Shown here in pieces: positions 37,137 through 45,812 of a DNA stretch of 64,000 nucleotides. The DNA is from Maribacter stanieri (GTDB lineage: Bacteria > Bacteroidota > Bacteroidia > Flavobacteriales > Flavobacteriaceae): assembly GCF_900112245.1 (NCBI RefSeq), contig NZ_FOYX01000003.1, forward strand, positions 310,001 through 374,000, given 5' to 3'. The notes under the pieces are model-generated. The model saw only the letters and a program-made list of their open reading frames with translations. It made no database searches and had not been told where the DNA came from. How positions within the stretch are numbered: the first letter of the stretch is position 1; every line of letters starts with the position of its first letter. The position numbers were made by a program, and so were the translations under genes.

Positions 37137-38357
37137 TTAGACGTTAATGCTTTTGATATCCAGTATATTAAGATCTATTAAACATTTTTTCATTAAGGAA
37201 TAGGTTCTTTGAATATCATCATCTAATCCTATTGAAAATCGTATTAGTCCATTTCCAAGTCCCATTTCTTTTTGTTCTTCTAGCGGAATTTCTGAAGATG
37301 TAGAGCTTCCCGGAGCGCTAAATAGTGTTTTGTAAAACCCGAGGCTAACCGCTAAATATCCCAATTTTCTTTCTTGCATTAACTCCATAAGTGCATTGGC
37401 ATTTTCAATAGTGCCCACATCCATGGTTATTAATCCTCCATATCCATATTCAGGATTCATTTGATCTTCCATTATTAAATGACCTGGATGTGATGGTAGA
37501 CCAGGATAGACAACTCTGAGTCCGTCTTTTTCAAAATTTTCTGCTAGGTATTGCGCATTTTCGCTATGCTTTTTCATACGTATATGTAGGGTACGCATGT
37601 TTTTTAAAATTGATGATGCCCGTAAACTATCTAACGTGCTTCCTAAAAGCATACCTGCTCCATTGTTTACATCTTTTAGGCTAAGGCAAAAATCGGTTGT
37701 ACCACAAACTACACCGGCAACACAATCGCTGGTTCCGTTTATGAATTTTGTAAGACTGTGAATTATAACATCTGCGCCTAATTTTGCCGGAGATACGGAT
37801 AGGGGTGAGAATGTATTATCTACTACTAATGGTAGTTCGTTCTTTTTTGCTATTCGAGAAAGCGCAGAAATATCTGCAACTTCCAATAGCGGGTTGCTTA
37901 CACTTTCGCAATAAATCATTTTTGTTTTGGGGGTGATCGCTTTTGCAACAGCATCAAGATCGGTGATATCTAGAAATGTAGTTTTAATACCAAATTTGAT
38001 CAAGAAATTCTTCATGAAGGCATAAGTGCCACCATAAATAGTTCTACTGCTAATAATATGGTCACCTGAATTACAAAGTTGAAGAATTACGGCTGTAATT
38101 GCACCCATGCCACTTGCGGTTACATTTGCACTTTCTGTACCTTCTAGTGCTGCTAGAGCTTCGCCTAAATATAAATTTGAAGGAGAAGAGTGCCTACTGT
38201 ATAGGTAGCAACCTTCTGTATTTCCTTCAAAAGTATCAAACATGGTTTTAGCTGATATAAAGGTATATGTAGAAGAATCGGAAATGGAAGGGTTTACTCC
38301 TCCATATTCTCCAAAGTATTGTAAATCTTGTAAGTCGTTACTGTTCTTGTGGCTCAT
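37137..38357 (-). CDS. Cys/Met-metabolism PLP enzyme, methionine gamma-lyase-like
   Basis: A 406-residue fold-type I PLP enzyme of the cystathionine gamma-synthase/methionine gamma-lyase family. Visible are YSRHSSPSNLYLGEALAALE, SGMGAITAVI for phosphate binding, and the Schiff-base Lys in IHSLTKFINGTSD (near residue 203), plus the late LGFYKTLFSAPGSSTSSEI. The divergently transcribed Lrp/AsnC regulator 150 bases away supports a role in amino-acid breakdown, methionine gamma-lyase being the most likely; cystathionine gamma-synthase/lyase is possible. Confidence 0.85.
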   Translation of the reverse strand: MSHKNSNDLQDLQYFGEYGGVNPSISDSSTYTFISAKTMFDTFEGNTEGCYLYSRHSSPSNLYLGEALAALEGTESANVTASGMGAITAVILQLCNSGDHIISSRTIYGGTYAFMKNFLIKFGIKTTFLDITDLDAVAKAITPKTKMIYCESVSNPLLEVADISALSRIAKKNELPLVVDNTFSPLSVSPAKLGADVIIHSLTKFINGTSDCVAGVVCGTTDFCLSLKDVNNGAGMLLGSTLDSLRASSILKNMRTLHIRMKKHSENAQYLAENFEKDGLRVVYPGLPSHPGHLIMEDQMNPEYGYGGLITMDVGTIENANALMELMQERKLGYLAVSLGFYKTLFSAPGSSTSSEIPLEEQKEMGLGNGLIRFSIGLDDDIQRTYSLMKKCLIDLNILDIKSINV

Positions 38358-38373
38358 GGGTTGTTATTTTAAG

Positions 38374-38404
38374 TAAAAGTAGCTTTTAGCTGTAAAATTG
38401 TCAA
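38374..38404 (-). promoter_or_regulatory. Putative promoter of the gamma-lyase gene
   Basis: Minus strand TTG (38404-38402), 20 bases, TACTTTTA (38381-38374), a near match to TTG-N19-21-TAnnTTTG ending 16 bases before the start codon. The divergent Lrp gene lies on the other side, so the regulator could bind over this box. Confidence 0.45.
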
Positions 38405-38507
38405 TACGAACCTTGTTTGTTAGAATATTAAACTATTATTAGTTTAAGTTTAGATTTTAATTCGGTTGTTCATTAAATTTACTTGGTGTAATAGAATTAC
38501 AATCATT

Positions 38508-38966
38508 ATGAAGTTAGATTTAATTGATAATAACCTATTAGAGCTATTACAGGCAGATAGCAAAAAAACTACTAAAGAGTATGCCTTAAAACTGGGGCTA
38601 TCTACTACAGCTATATATGAGCGTATTAAAAGATTAGAAAGAATAGGGGCTATTAGAAATTATGTTGCTTTGGTAGATAAAGCAATAGTAAATAGAAACT
38701 TTACAGTGTTTTGTCATGTTAAACTAGTGCAGCATGTAAAGGAAAACATTGCTCAATTTGAAGCTCAAGTTATGCGTCTTCAAGAAGTTGTAGAATGCCA
38801 TCACCTTAGTGGAGATTATGATTATTTATTAAAAATACATGTTCAGGATATGGAGGCGTACCGTAATTTTATGGTGAATAAATTAACGGCTATGAATCAT
38901 ATTGGTAGTACGCAAAGCTCTTTTACCATAAAAGAGGTGAAGCATTCTACCGCTATACCGCTTTAA
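38508..38966 (+). CDS. Lrp/AsnC-family transcriptional regulator
   Basis: A 152-residue feast/famine regulator. I start at the ATG at 38508 (MKLDLIDNNLLELLQ); the longer frame needs a TTG and adds 14 residues not found in the family. The N-terminal helix-turn-helix (about 5-60, ALKLGLSTTAIYERIKRLE) is followed by an AsnC ligand/oligomer domain (about 65-150, HLSGDYDYLLKIHV with the RAM-domain GDYD turn). It is divergent from the methionine gamma-lyase-like gene and probably controls it in answer to an amino acid. Confidence 0.93.
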   Translation: MKLDLIDNNLLELLQADSKKTTKEYALKLGLSTTAIYERIKRLERIGAIRNYVALVDKAIVNRNFTVFCHVKLVQHVKENIAQFEAQVMRLQEVVECHHLSGDYDYLLKIHVQDMEAYRNFMVNKLTAMNHIGSTQSSFTIKEVKHSTAIPL

Positions 38967-38981
38967 AACTAAAAATAGTAT

Positions 38982-38989
38982 TAATTTTG
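38982..38989 (+). promoter_or_regulatory. lpd promoter -7 box
   Basis: TAATTTTG, exact TAnnTTTG match, 25 bases before the lpd start; a good TTG is lacking upstream. Confidence 0.45.
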
Positions 38990-39014
38990 TAAGACATTAG
39001 AAAACAAATATTTT

Positions 39015-40421
39015 ATGGATCAATATGATGTAGCCATTATAGGCTCAGGACCTGGAGGATACGTAGCAGCAATACGTTGTGCTCAATTAGGAATGAAAAC
39101 AGCAATAATTGAAAAATATTCCACCCTTGGCGGAACATGTTTAAATGTTGGGTGTATTCCTTCTAAGGCGATGTTAGATTCTTCACATCATTATGAGGAT
39201 GCTATTAAGCATTTTGATGAGCACGGTATTGAAATCCCTGGTGAGATTAAAGTGAATTTGGCAAAAATGATAGCTCGTAAGCAAGGTGTTGTTGACCAAA
39301 CTACTAAAGGAATAGAATTCTTAATGGATAAAAACAAAATTACCGTTTATGAAGGTGTCGGTAGTTTTAAAGATGCAACGCATGTAAACATAAAGAAGAA
39401 CGATGGTAAAACAGAAGAGATAGAAGCTAAAAATATTATAATAGCTACTGGGTCTAAGCCATCAACCCTACCTTTTATAAAATTAGATAAAGAACGCATC
39501 ATTACATCTACCGAAGCTTTAGAACTTAAAGAAGTTCCAAAACATATGATTGTTATTGGTGGTGGTGTAATTGGTTTAGAATTAGGTCAAGTTTATAAAA
39601 GGCTAGGTGCAGAAGTAACCGTAGTTGAATTTATGGATCGTATTATTCCTGGAATGGATGCTGCGCTTTCAAAGGAATTGACTAAGGTGATGAAAAAGCA
39701 AAAAGTAAAATTTGCTTTATCTCATAAAGTGAAGTCTGTTGAAAGAAAAGGTGGTCAGGTTATAGTAAAAGCAGATGACAAAAAAGGACAAGAAGTTGTT
39801 TTTGAAGGTGATTATTGTTTAGTTGCTGTTGGTAGAAAACCTTATACCGACGGATTAAATGCTGATGCAGCTGGTGTAAAGCTTGATGATAGAGGTAAGG
39901 TAATAGTTGATGCTCACTTAAAAACCAATGTAGATAATATATATGCTATTGGTGATGTAATAAAAGGTGCTATGTTAGCTCATAAGGCTGAAGAAGAAGG
40001 TACTTTGGTTGCTGAGCAATTAGCGGGTCAAAAACCACATATAGATTATAACTTAATTCCTGGTGTTGTTTATACTTGGCCAGAAGTTGCAGCAGTTGGT
40101 AAAACAGAAGAGGAATTAAAAGAAGCAGGAGTAGAGTACAAGGTAGGTCAATTTCCTATGCGTGCATTAGGACGTTCTAGAGCTAGTATGGATACTGATG
40201 GATTTGTTAAAATTCTTGCAGATAAGAAGACCGATGAAGTTTTAGGTGTTCATATGGTTGGCGCACGTTGTGCCGATTTAATTGCAGAAGCTGTAACGGC
40301 TATGGAATTTAGAGCATCTGCTGAAGATATTTCAAGAATGAGCCATGCTCACCCAACTTATGCAGAAGCTGTTAAGGAAGCTGCACTAGCTGCCACAGAT
40401 GATCGTGCATTACATATCTAG
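39015..40421 (+). CDS. lpdA: Dihydrolipoyl dehydrogenase (E3)
   Basis: A 468-residue flavoprotein that reoxidises lipoyl groups of the 2-oxoacid dehydrogenase complexes and the glycine cleavage system with NAD+. FAD motif IGSGPGGYVAAI at the N-terminus, redox disulfide Cys42/Cys47 in GGTCLNVGCIPSK, NAD-binding VIGGGVIGLELGQVY, and the catalytic dyad in MSHAHPTYAEAV near the C-terminus. All residues are intact. It forms a single-gene unit ended by the bidirectional terminator at 40443-40473. Confidence 0.97.
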   Translation: MDQYDVAIIGSGPGGYVAAIRCAQLGMKTAIIEKYSTLGGTCLNVGCIPSKAMLDSSHHYEDAIKHFDEHGIEIPGEIKVNLAKMIARKQGVVDQTTKGIEFLMDKNKITVYEGVGSFKDATHVNIKKNDGKTEEIEAKNIIIATGSKPSTLPFIKLDKERIITSTEALELKEVPKHMIVIGGGVIGLELGQVYKRLGAEVTVVEFMDRIIPGMDAALSKELTKVMKKQKVKFALSHKVKSVERKGGQVIVKADDKKGQEVVFEGDYCLVAVGRKPYTDGLNADAAGVKLDDRGKVIVDAHLKTNVDNIYAIGDVIKGAMLAHKAEEEGTLVAEQLAGQKPHIDYNLIPGVVYTWPEVAAVGKTEEELKEAGVEYKVGQFPMRALGRSRASMDTDGFVKILADKKTDEVLGVHMVGARCADLIAEAVTAMEFRASAEDISRMSHAHPTYAEAVKEAALAATDDRALHI

Positions 40422-40442
40422 ATGATTTAAAATTATAGTGAT

Positions 40443-40473
40443 AAAAAAAAGCAGCCAATTGGCTGCTTTTTTT
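40443..40473. terminator. Bidirectional terminator between lpdA and the acyltransferase gene
   Basis: Perfect 16-base palindrome GCAGCCAATTGGCTGC (40451-40466) flanked by eight A on the left and seven T on the right, so it can end both the plus-strand lpd transcript and the convergent minus-strand gene. Confidence 0.93.
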
Positions 40474-40505
40474 GTTTTGTAGTAATTATAATTTTTTAAT
40501 GCAGT

Positions 40506-41690
40506 TTAGTTTTTAATTAAACCTAGAAGACGTAAAACCTTTTCGGTTACAGTTCTTAGGACCTCAAAAAGTATAATTGCAATTTGTTCCAAGTAAATTC
40601 TAGTAGATGATAAGAAAGTAAATACGCTAGATTTAATGTCTGCCTTATGGTCTTCATATTTTAATGCCAAATAGGTACTGGCAATCATAAACAAAATAGC
40701 ACCAGGAATTGCAATGAACGGGTTTAAGGAGTGATGGAAAAACCTGTACAGACCAACACCCGTAAAACTACCATACAATATGATAAAATGAATAATGTAA
40801 ATAGATAGGGTACTTTGTCCTATTCTTAACCAAGTTGCATTCATTAAGAATTTTCTTAGCAGTATGAATATGGAAAAAACAATTAGAACATCACCTAACC
40901 TAATAAATAGATAATTGTTATTGAAAATATCTTGAAACAATTGTATGCCTGTAACTTCATATATAGAAAGGAAAAAATCTGAAGAAAGAAAAATTAGAAT
41001 TAATCCTATAGCGATATAAGTAGGGACAACATATTGATAAAGGTTTTTACTTTCTTGATACTTGGAAAATAAAACAGACATAAAACTACCAATTGTAGCA
41101 TAGCCTAACCATGGTATTATCGTAAAAACAGATCCATTTGCTTTTGTAAGATAATTGGCGAACACCTGAGGTAAAAACTCAAAGCTAGATGCTTTGTAAA
41201 TGGGTTCAAAAATAAAGAGTAACAACGTTGTAGATACTAATATTGTTGGGAAAATCCATTTTTGCTTAGCGAAAGTGAGTATGTAGAAACCAATAATAAA
41301 CAGTAATGAAAGACCTATACAATGCAGTACATCTACTAAGTAGAAAGAGTCGTAAACTTCACCTTTGAACAACCCAAAAATGTTCATTCTTAATAAGTAA
41401 GCTATTACAAGTAATTCTAGTCCACGTTTAATTCCCTTTTTAACACGTGGATTGTTCCATCCAGTTTGCGGTGATCTAATTAATAAAAATGTAAAAATGA
41501 ATCCAGATACGGTAAAGAATACGGGAGCTGTAATTCCTCTAAAATACTTCCATGTAGTGAACAGTATATTTGAGTTGTCTCTAAATGCATTATCTAATAA
41601 ACCATCAATGAAATGACCCTGTAACATCATCAAGATAGCCCAGGCTCTTATGGCGTCTAAAAAAAACAATCTTGACTTAGAGTTGCTCAT
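40506..41690 (-). CDS. Multi-pass membrane acyltransferase, HGSNAT/DUF1624-like
   Basis: A 394-residue membrane protein with about ten hydrophobic helices. The N-terminal RLFFLDAIRAWAILMMLQGH, with Asp and His at the first helix, and the following TAPVFFTVSGFIF match the heparan-alpha-glucosaminide N-acetyltransferase/DUF1624 group of acyltransferases, which move acetyl groups from cytoplasmic acetyl-CoA to outside sugars. A C-terminal amphipathic tail of about 45 residues (HKADIKSSVFTFLSS ...) is not part of the usual domain. Substrate unknown; no polysaccharide genes adjoin. Confidence 0.65.
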   Translation of the reverse strand: MSNSKSRLFFLDAIRAWAILMMLQGHFIDGLLDNAFRDNSNILFTTWKYFRGITAPVFFTVSGFIFTFLLIRSPQTGWNNPRVKKGIKRGLELLVIAYLLRMNIFGLFKGEVYDSFYLVDVLHCIGLSLLFIIGFYILTFAKQKWIFPTILVSTTLLLFIFEPIYKASSFEFLPQVFANYLTKANGSVFTIIPWLGYATIGSFMSVLFSKYQESKNLYQYVVPTYIAIGLILIFLSSDFFLSIYEVTGIQLFQDIFNNNYLFIRLGDVLIVFSIFILLRKFLMNATWLRIGQSTLSIYIIHFIILYGSFTGVGLYRFFHHSLNPFIAIPGAILFMIASTYLALKYEDHKADIKSSVFTFLSSTRIYLEQIAIILFEVLRTVTEKVLRLLGLIKN

Positions 41691-41818
41691 TATAACAATT
41701 ATACCCTATATACTTATAAAACAGTATGTTTGGATGTTTCAAGAGGCAAAATTAGATAAAATAATTTAAGGTATACTGTAATTGAATTAAATTCGCAATC
41801 ATACATTAAAATAGTCTT

Positions 41819-42355
41819 ATGAATTACGTTTTAGCATTTGCAGGTAGCAATTCTTCAATTTCCATTAATTATAAATTGGTAAAGTATACTTCTTCTTTAA
41901 TAAGTGGTACAGAAGTGCGACTTCGTAACATGGCAAAGTATCCATTTCCTATGTATAGTTATGATGTTGAAAAAGAAAATGGATATTCAAATTCATTGGT
42001 AGAATTCAAAAACGAAATCAGTAATGCAAAAGGCTTGATTATAGCTGTAAGCGAACATAACAGTTACCCTTCTGCCTACTTTAAAAATACGATGGATTGG
42101 TTGTCTCGATTAGATTCTAAGTTTTTGGTCGATAAGAAAATTTTACTCATGTCAACATCAACCGGTGGTCGTGGCGCAATTGGTGCTTTAGAGGTTGCAG
42201 AAAAAATGATTACTAGGTTCCAAGGTACAGTGGTTGAAACCTTTTCATTGCCTAGATATGGAGATAATTTTGATGAAAATACAGGAATAACCAATGCCGA
42301 CTTGGCAAAAATTCATTCAGAAAAAGTGAGTTCTTTTGTAAAGGCTATTTCTTAA
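41819..42355 (+). CDS. NADPH-dependent FMN reductase family protein
   Basis: A 178-residue flavodoxin-like fold oxidoreductase. FMN phosphate loop at the start (FAGSNSSISINYKL), SEHNSYPSAYFKNTMDWLSR in the middle and STSTGGRGAIGALE near residue 110, as in the ArsH/chromate-reductase/quinone-reductase family. Cytoplasmic, probably a dimer. It may act as a quinone or azo reductase; nothing in the context narrows it. Confidence 0.9.
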   Translation: MNYVLAFAGSNSSISINYKLVKYTSSLISGTEVRLRNMAKYPFPMYSYDVEKENGYSNSLVEFKNEISNAKGLIIAVSEHNSYPSAYFKNTMDWLSRLDSKFLVDKKILLMSTSTGGRGAIGALEVAEKMITRFQGTVVETFSLPRYGDNFDENTGITNADLAKIHSEKVSSFVKAIS

Positions 42356-42431
42356 AAGTATTTTACATTGGTCTAGTTAAATAATTCTTAGGCATCTCAA
42401 TTAAATTAGGGGACTTCCGTACCTTTATTGC

Positions 42432-43742
42432 GTGTTAAAAGTATTCAAAAAACATATTGAAGATTCTTTTCCGGAATTGTTAAATTCCCATTTCATAATA
42501 GCATGTAGTGGTGGTTTAGATAGTACCGTGCTTGCGGAACTTTGTCATCAAGCCCAACTACAATTTTCTATAGCACATTGTAATTTTAGATTACGTGGCG
42601 AAGCTAGTGATGACGATGAAACATTTGTGCGAGATTTAGCGGAAAAATTAAATAAGGAAGTTTTTATTACTCATTTTGATACTCTCGGATATGTGAATCA
42701 GCACAAAGTTTCTGTTCAAATGGCGGCAAGAGAGCTTCGGTATGCTTGGTTTGAGCAATTGCTTTCTCAAAATAATAAATCTTATTTGTTAACGGCACAT
42801 CATGCTAATGATGTTTTAGAAACGTTCATAATTAATTTATCTAGAGGCACTGGTATTGATGGTTTAACCGGTATACCTGCTAAGATAAATTACTTAAGAA
42901 GACCTTTATTGCCATTTTCTAGAGAAGAGTTGGAGCATTTTGCCCATATAGAAGAAATGGATTGGAGGGAGGATGCAAGTAATGCAGATACAAAGTATTT
43001 ACGAAATAAGATCCGTCATGAAATTATTCCTGCACTGAATGAATTACATCCTACTTTTTCAGATAATTTTAAAAACACTTTAAGTTATTTAAATCAGACC
43101 CAAACTATTGCTTCGGCATATCTTCATCATTTAAAAGAAGAAATTTTTATTGAAAATAATGGTAGGGTTGAAATTGAGATTACAAAGCTAAAAGAACTTA
43201 ATCCGCTTACTACTTATTTACATGGATTATTTAGCGATTACGGTTTCAAAGAAATGGACAATATAGAGACGCTGTTAGATGGTCTTAGTGGTAAACAATT
43301 GATTTCTAACACGCATGTTTTGACCAAGAATCGTGATGTTTTACTTTTAACGCCACTTGTTGAAAGTGAATTAAAAAACCAGGAGTTTTTCATTACTGAA
43401 GAAGAAGTACCTTTGAAACTGCCAATATCCTTAGAGTTTACTGTAGTACCTGAGCGTCTCGATAATTCAGATAAAATAATTTTCGTTCAAAAAAATGTAT
43501 TAAAATATCCCTTAACGATAAGAAAATGGAAGAATGGCGACTACTTTTATCCTATAGGTTTAAATGGCAAAAAGAAATTAGCAAAGTTCTTTAAAGACCA
43601 GAAAATAGATGTTTTGTCTAAAGATGGAACTTGGTTATTATGCTCGGGTGAGCAAATTGTATGGGTTATTGGTATGCGTGCCGATAATCGTTTTAGAGTT
43701 GTTGATACAACTCAAGAGATTTTAAAAATAGAATTTACATGA
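42432..43742 (+). CDS. tilS: tRNA(Ile)-lysidine synthase
   Basis: A 436-residue essential enzyme that makes lysidine at C34 of tRNA-Ile(CAU) from ATP and lysine. PP-loop SGGLDST (residues 25-31), HCNFRLRGEASDDDE, LTAHHANDVLETFIINLSRG and DASNADTKYLRNKIRHEIIP are all in place, followed by the C-terminal TilS tRNA-binding domain (about 355-436, WKNGDYFYPIGLNGKKK). Start is GTG at 42432. It overlaps dsbD by four bases (ATGA), so the two are translationally coupled. Confidence 0.97.
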   Translation: MLKVFKKHIEDSFPELLNSHFIIACSGGLDSTVLAELCHQAQLQFSIAHCNFRLRGEASDDDETFVRDLAEKLNKEVFITHFDTLGYVNQHKVSVQMAARELRYAWFEQLLSQNNKSYLLTAHHANDVLETFIINLSRGTGIDGLTGIPAKINYLRRPLLPFSREELEHFAHIEEMDWREDASNADTKYLRNKIRHEIIPALNELHPTFSDNFKNTLSYLNQTQTIASAYLHHLKEEIFIENNGRVEIEITKLKELNPLTTYLHGLFSDYGFKEMDNIETLLDGLSGKQLISNTHVLTKNRDVLLLTPLVESELKNQEFFITEEEVPLKLPISLEFTVVPERLDNSDKIIFVQKNVLKYPLTIRKWKNGDYFYPIGLNGKKKLAKFFKDQKIDVLSKDGTWLLCSGEQIVWVIGMRADNRFRVVDTTQEILKIEFT

Positions 43743-45703
43743 TAAGATTTTTTTATTTACTACTTTTTGTTGTTGCGTTTCCGCTAAATGCTGTTGCACA
43801 AACAGAAGATAATCCTGTTGTTTGGGAACAGCAGGTTAAAAAGCTCTCTGACACGGAATATGAATTGGTCATGAAGGCTAAGATTTTAGACGGATGGCAT
43901 ATGTACTCTCAGTTTACATCTGAATTTGGATCTCTACCTAGTGAATTTACTTATAATGGACACGGTACTGTTTATGAACTTGTGGGTGGTACAACAGAAA
44001 GTGAAACCATAAAAGAATACAGTGAAATCTTTGAAGTAGAAGAAACTTATTTTAAAGATAATGCCACATTTACTCAACGTATTAAAGTAGTTGATGCTAA
44101 AATTAATCAGATTGATGTTGATTTGTTTTTTCAGGTGTGTAAAGAAGTTTGTATACCAATGGATAAAAAGTTCATCTTTACGCTAGATGGCTCTGAAGCC
44201 CAGGCAATTATTGCTACAGTTGATGATAGGAGTTTAGCTTTAGGTCAAAAATTACGATTAGATTTAAAGAACAGGGAATTATTGACGCAGGGGCAAGATA
44301 CAATTGTTACTAGTACTAATATTTGGGTAATATTCGGATTAGGTTTTCTTGGCGGCTTAATTGCTTTATTGACACCATGTGTTTTTCCAATGATACCTTT
44401 AACCGTTTCTTTTTTTACAAAACATTCACAAAAAAAATCTAAAGGAATTATCAATGCATTGCTTTATGGGTTTTTTATTATTCTTATCTATTTCTTTTTG
44501 AGTTTACCGTTCCATTTATTTGATTCTGTGGATTCTCAAATTCTAAATTCTATAGCAACTAATGTTTGGTTGAACCTATTGTTCTTTTTGATTTTCATAT
44601 TTTTTGCTTTTTCATTTTTTGGATATTATGAATTGACATTGCCAAGTTCTTGGGCAAATAAGATGGATGCTGCTTCATCTAAAGTAGGTGGAGTTTTAGG
44701 AATATTTTTCATGGCCGTTACCTTAGCCATTGTTTCTTTTTCATGCACGGGTCCAATATTAGGTGGGTTGTTAGGCGGTACTACTTTGGCTGAAGGTGAA
44801 GTAGCCTCTAACCTTACAGCAGGTATGACCGGTTTTGGAGTTGCCTTGGCATTGCCATTTGCTCTCTTTGCGCTATTCCCTGCTTGGTTGAACTCCCTGC
44901 CAAAATCTGGCGGATGGATGACAACCGTTAAAGTGGTCTTAGGATTTTTAGAGATAGGTTTGGCTTTAAAGTTTTTATCAAACGCAGACTTAGTTGGACA
45001 TTGGGGAATATTGAAGCGTGAGGTGTTTTTAGGTATTTGGATTGTATTAGGTATAGCTATGACGCTTTATCTATTTGGTTTATATAAATTTCCACATGAT
45101 GGTCCGGTTAAAAAATTATCCGCCGGGCGAAAATTTACTGCTTTTATTAGCGCTGCTTTTACCATTTATATGATATTGGGCGTAACCAAAATCACAAACC
45201 TTAAATTATTAAGTGGTTTTCCTCCACCAGAATTTTATAGTGTTTTTGAACAAGAGAGCGACTGTCCTTTAGGTATAGATTGCTTTAAGGATTTTGATGA
45301 AGGATTAGCATATGCCAAAGAAGTTAATAAGCCTATACTCTTAGATTTTACAGGTTGGGCATGTGTAAACTGTAGAAAGATGGAAGAAAATGTCTGGAGC
45401 GATTCGGAAATTTTTCCAATCATTAAAAATAATTATGTACTTATATCTTTATACACCGATGATAGAGAAGAGCTGCCTGATGCCGAAAAATTTAATTTTC
45501 AATTTGATAGTGGTAGGGTAAAAGAGATTAATAACATTGCACAGAAATGGGGAACTTTCCAAGATGTTAATTTTAAATCTATCTCTCAACCTTTTTATGT
45601 TTTGTTGTCTCCAGATTTAAAAGTACTTAACACTTCCATACAAAATTCAGACATACCAACATATAAAAATTGGTTATTAGAGGGTTTGAAAAATAATAAT
45701 TGA
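43739..45703 (+). CDS. dsbD: DsbD-like thiol:disulfide interchange protein
   Basis: A 654-residue protein that carries reducing power from cytoplasmic thioredoxin to the periplasm. All three redox parts are present: signal peptide (1-20) and N-terminal domain with the Cys pair in VCKEVCIPMDKK (near 139-143); eight-helix membrane domain with Cys in LLTPCVFPMIP (near 218) and VSFSCTGPILGG (near 333); and C-terminal thioredoxin domain with Cys542/Cys545 in GWACVNCRKME. It overlaps tilS by four bases. The periplasmic thioredoxin domain could supply cytochrome c maturation or exported oxidoreductases. Confidence 0.94.
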   Translation: MIRFFYLLLFVVAFPLNAVAQTEDNPVVWEQQVKKLSDTEYELVMKAKILDGWHMYSQFTSEFGSLPSEFTYNGHGTVYELVGGTTESETIKEYSEIFEVEETYFKDNATFTQRIKVVDAKINQIDVDLFFQVCKEVCIPMDKKFIFTLDGSEAQAIIATVDDRSLALGQKLRLDLKNRELLTQGQDTIVTSTNIWVIFGLGFLGGLIALLTPCVFPMIPLTVSFFTKHSQKKSKGIINALLYGFFIILIYFFLSLPFHLFDSVDSQILNSIATNVWLNLLFFLIFIFFAFSFFGYYELTLPSSWANKMDAASSKVGGVLGIFFMAVTLAIVSFSCTGPILGGLLGGTTLAEGEVASNLTAGMTGFGVALALPFALFALFPAWLNSLPKSGGWMTTVKVVLGFLEIGLALKFLSNADLVGHWGILKREVFLGIWIVLGIAMTLYLFGLYKFPHDGPVKKLSAGRKFTAFISAAFTIYMILGVTKITNLKLLSGFPPPEFYSVFEQESDCPLGIDCFKDFDEGLAYAKEVNKPILLDFTGWACVNCRKMEENVWSDSEIFPIIKNNYVLISLYTDDREELPDAEKFNFQFDSGRVKEINNIAQKWGTFQDVNFKSISQPFYVLLSPDLKVLNTSIQNSDIPTYKNWLLEGLKNNN

Positions 45704-45812
45704 TTTATAGATATTGTAAGATGTTAACTACTTGTCAATAAAAAGCAGAGCTACGCGGAGTCTAATGTAAAAAAATAGTTCTAACTTGGGACTTAATCCC
45801 CCAAACTGAACT

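Noticed and set aside
45740-45790. A stretch AAAGCAGAGCTACGCGGAGT before the penicillin-acylase gene as a further repeat
   Set aside because: Only one copy is seen in the window and no inverted ends are visible.
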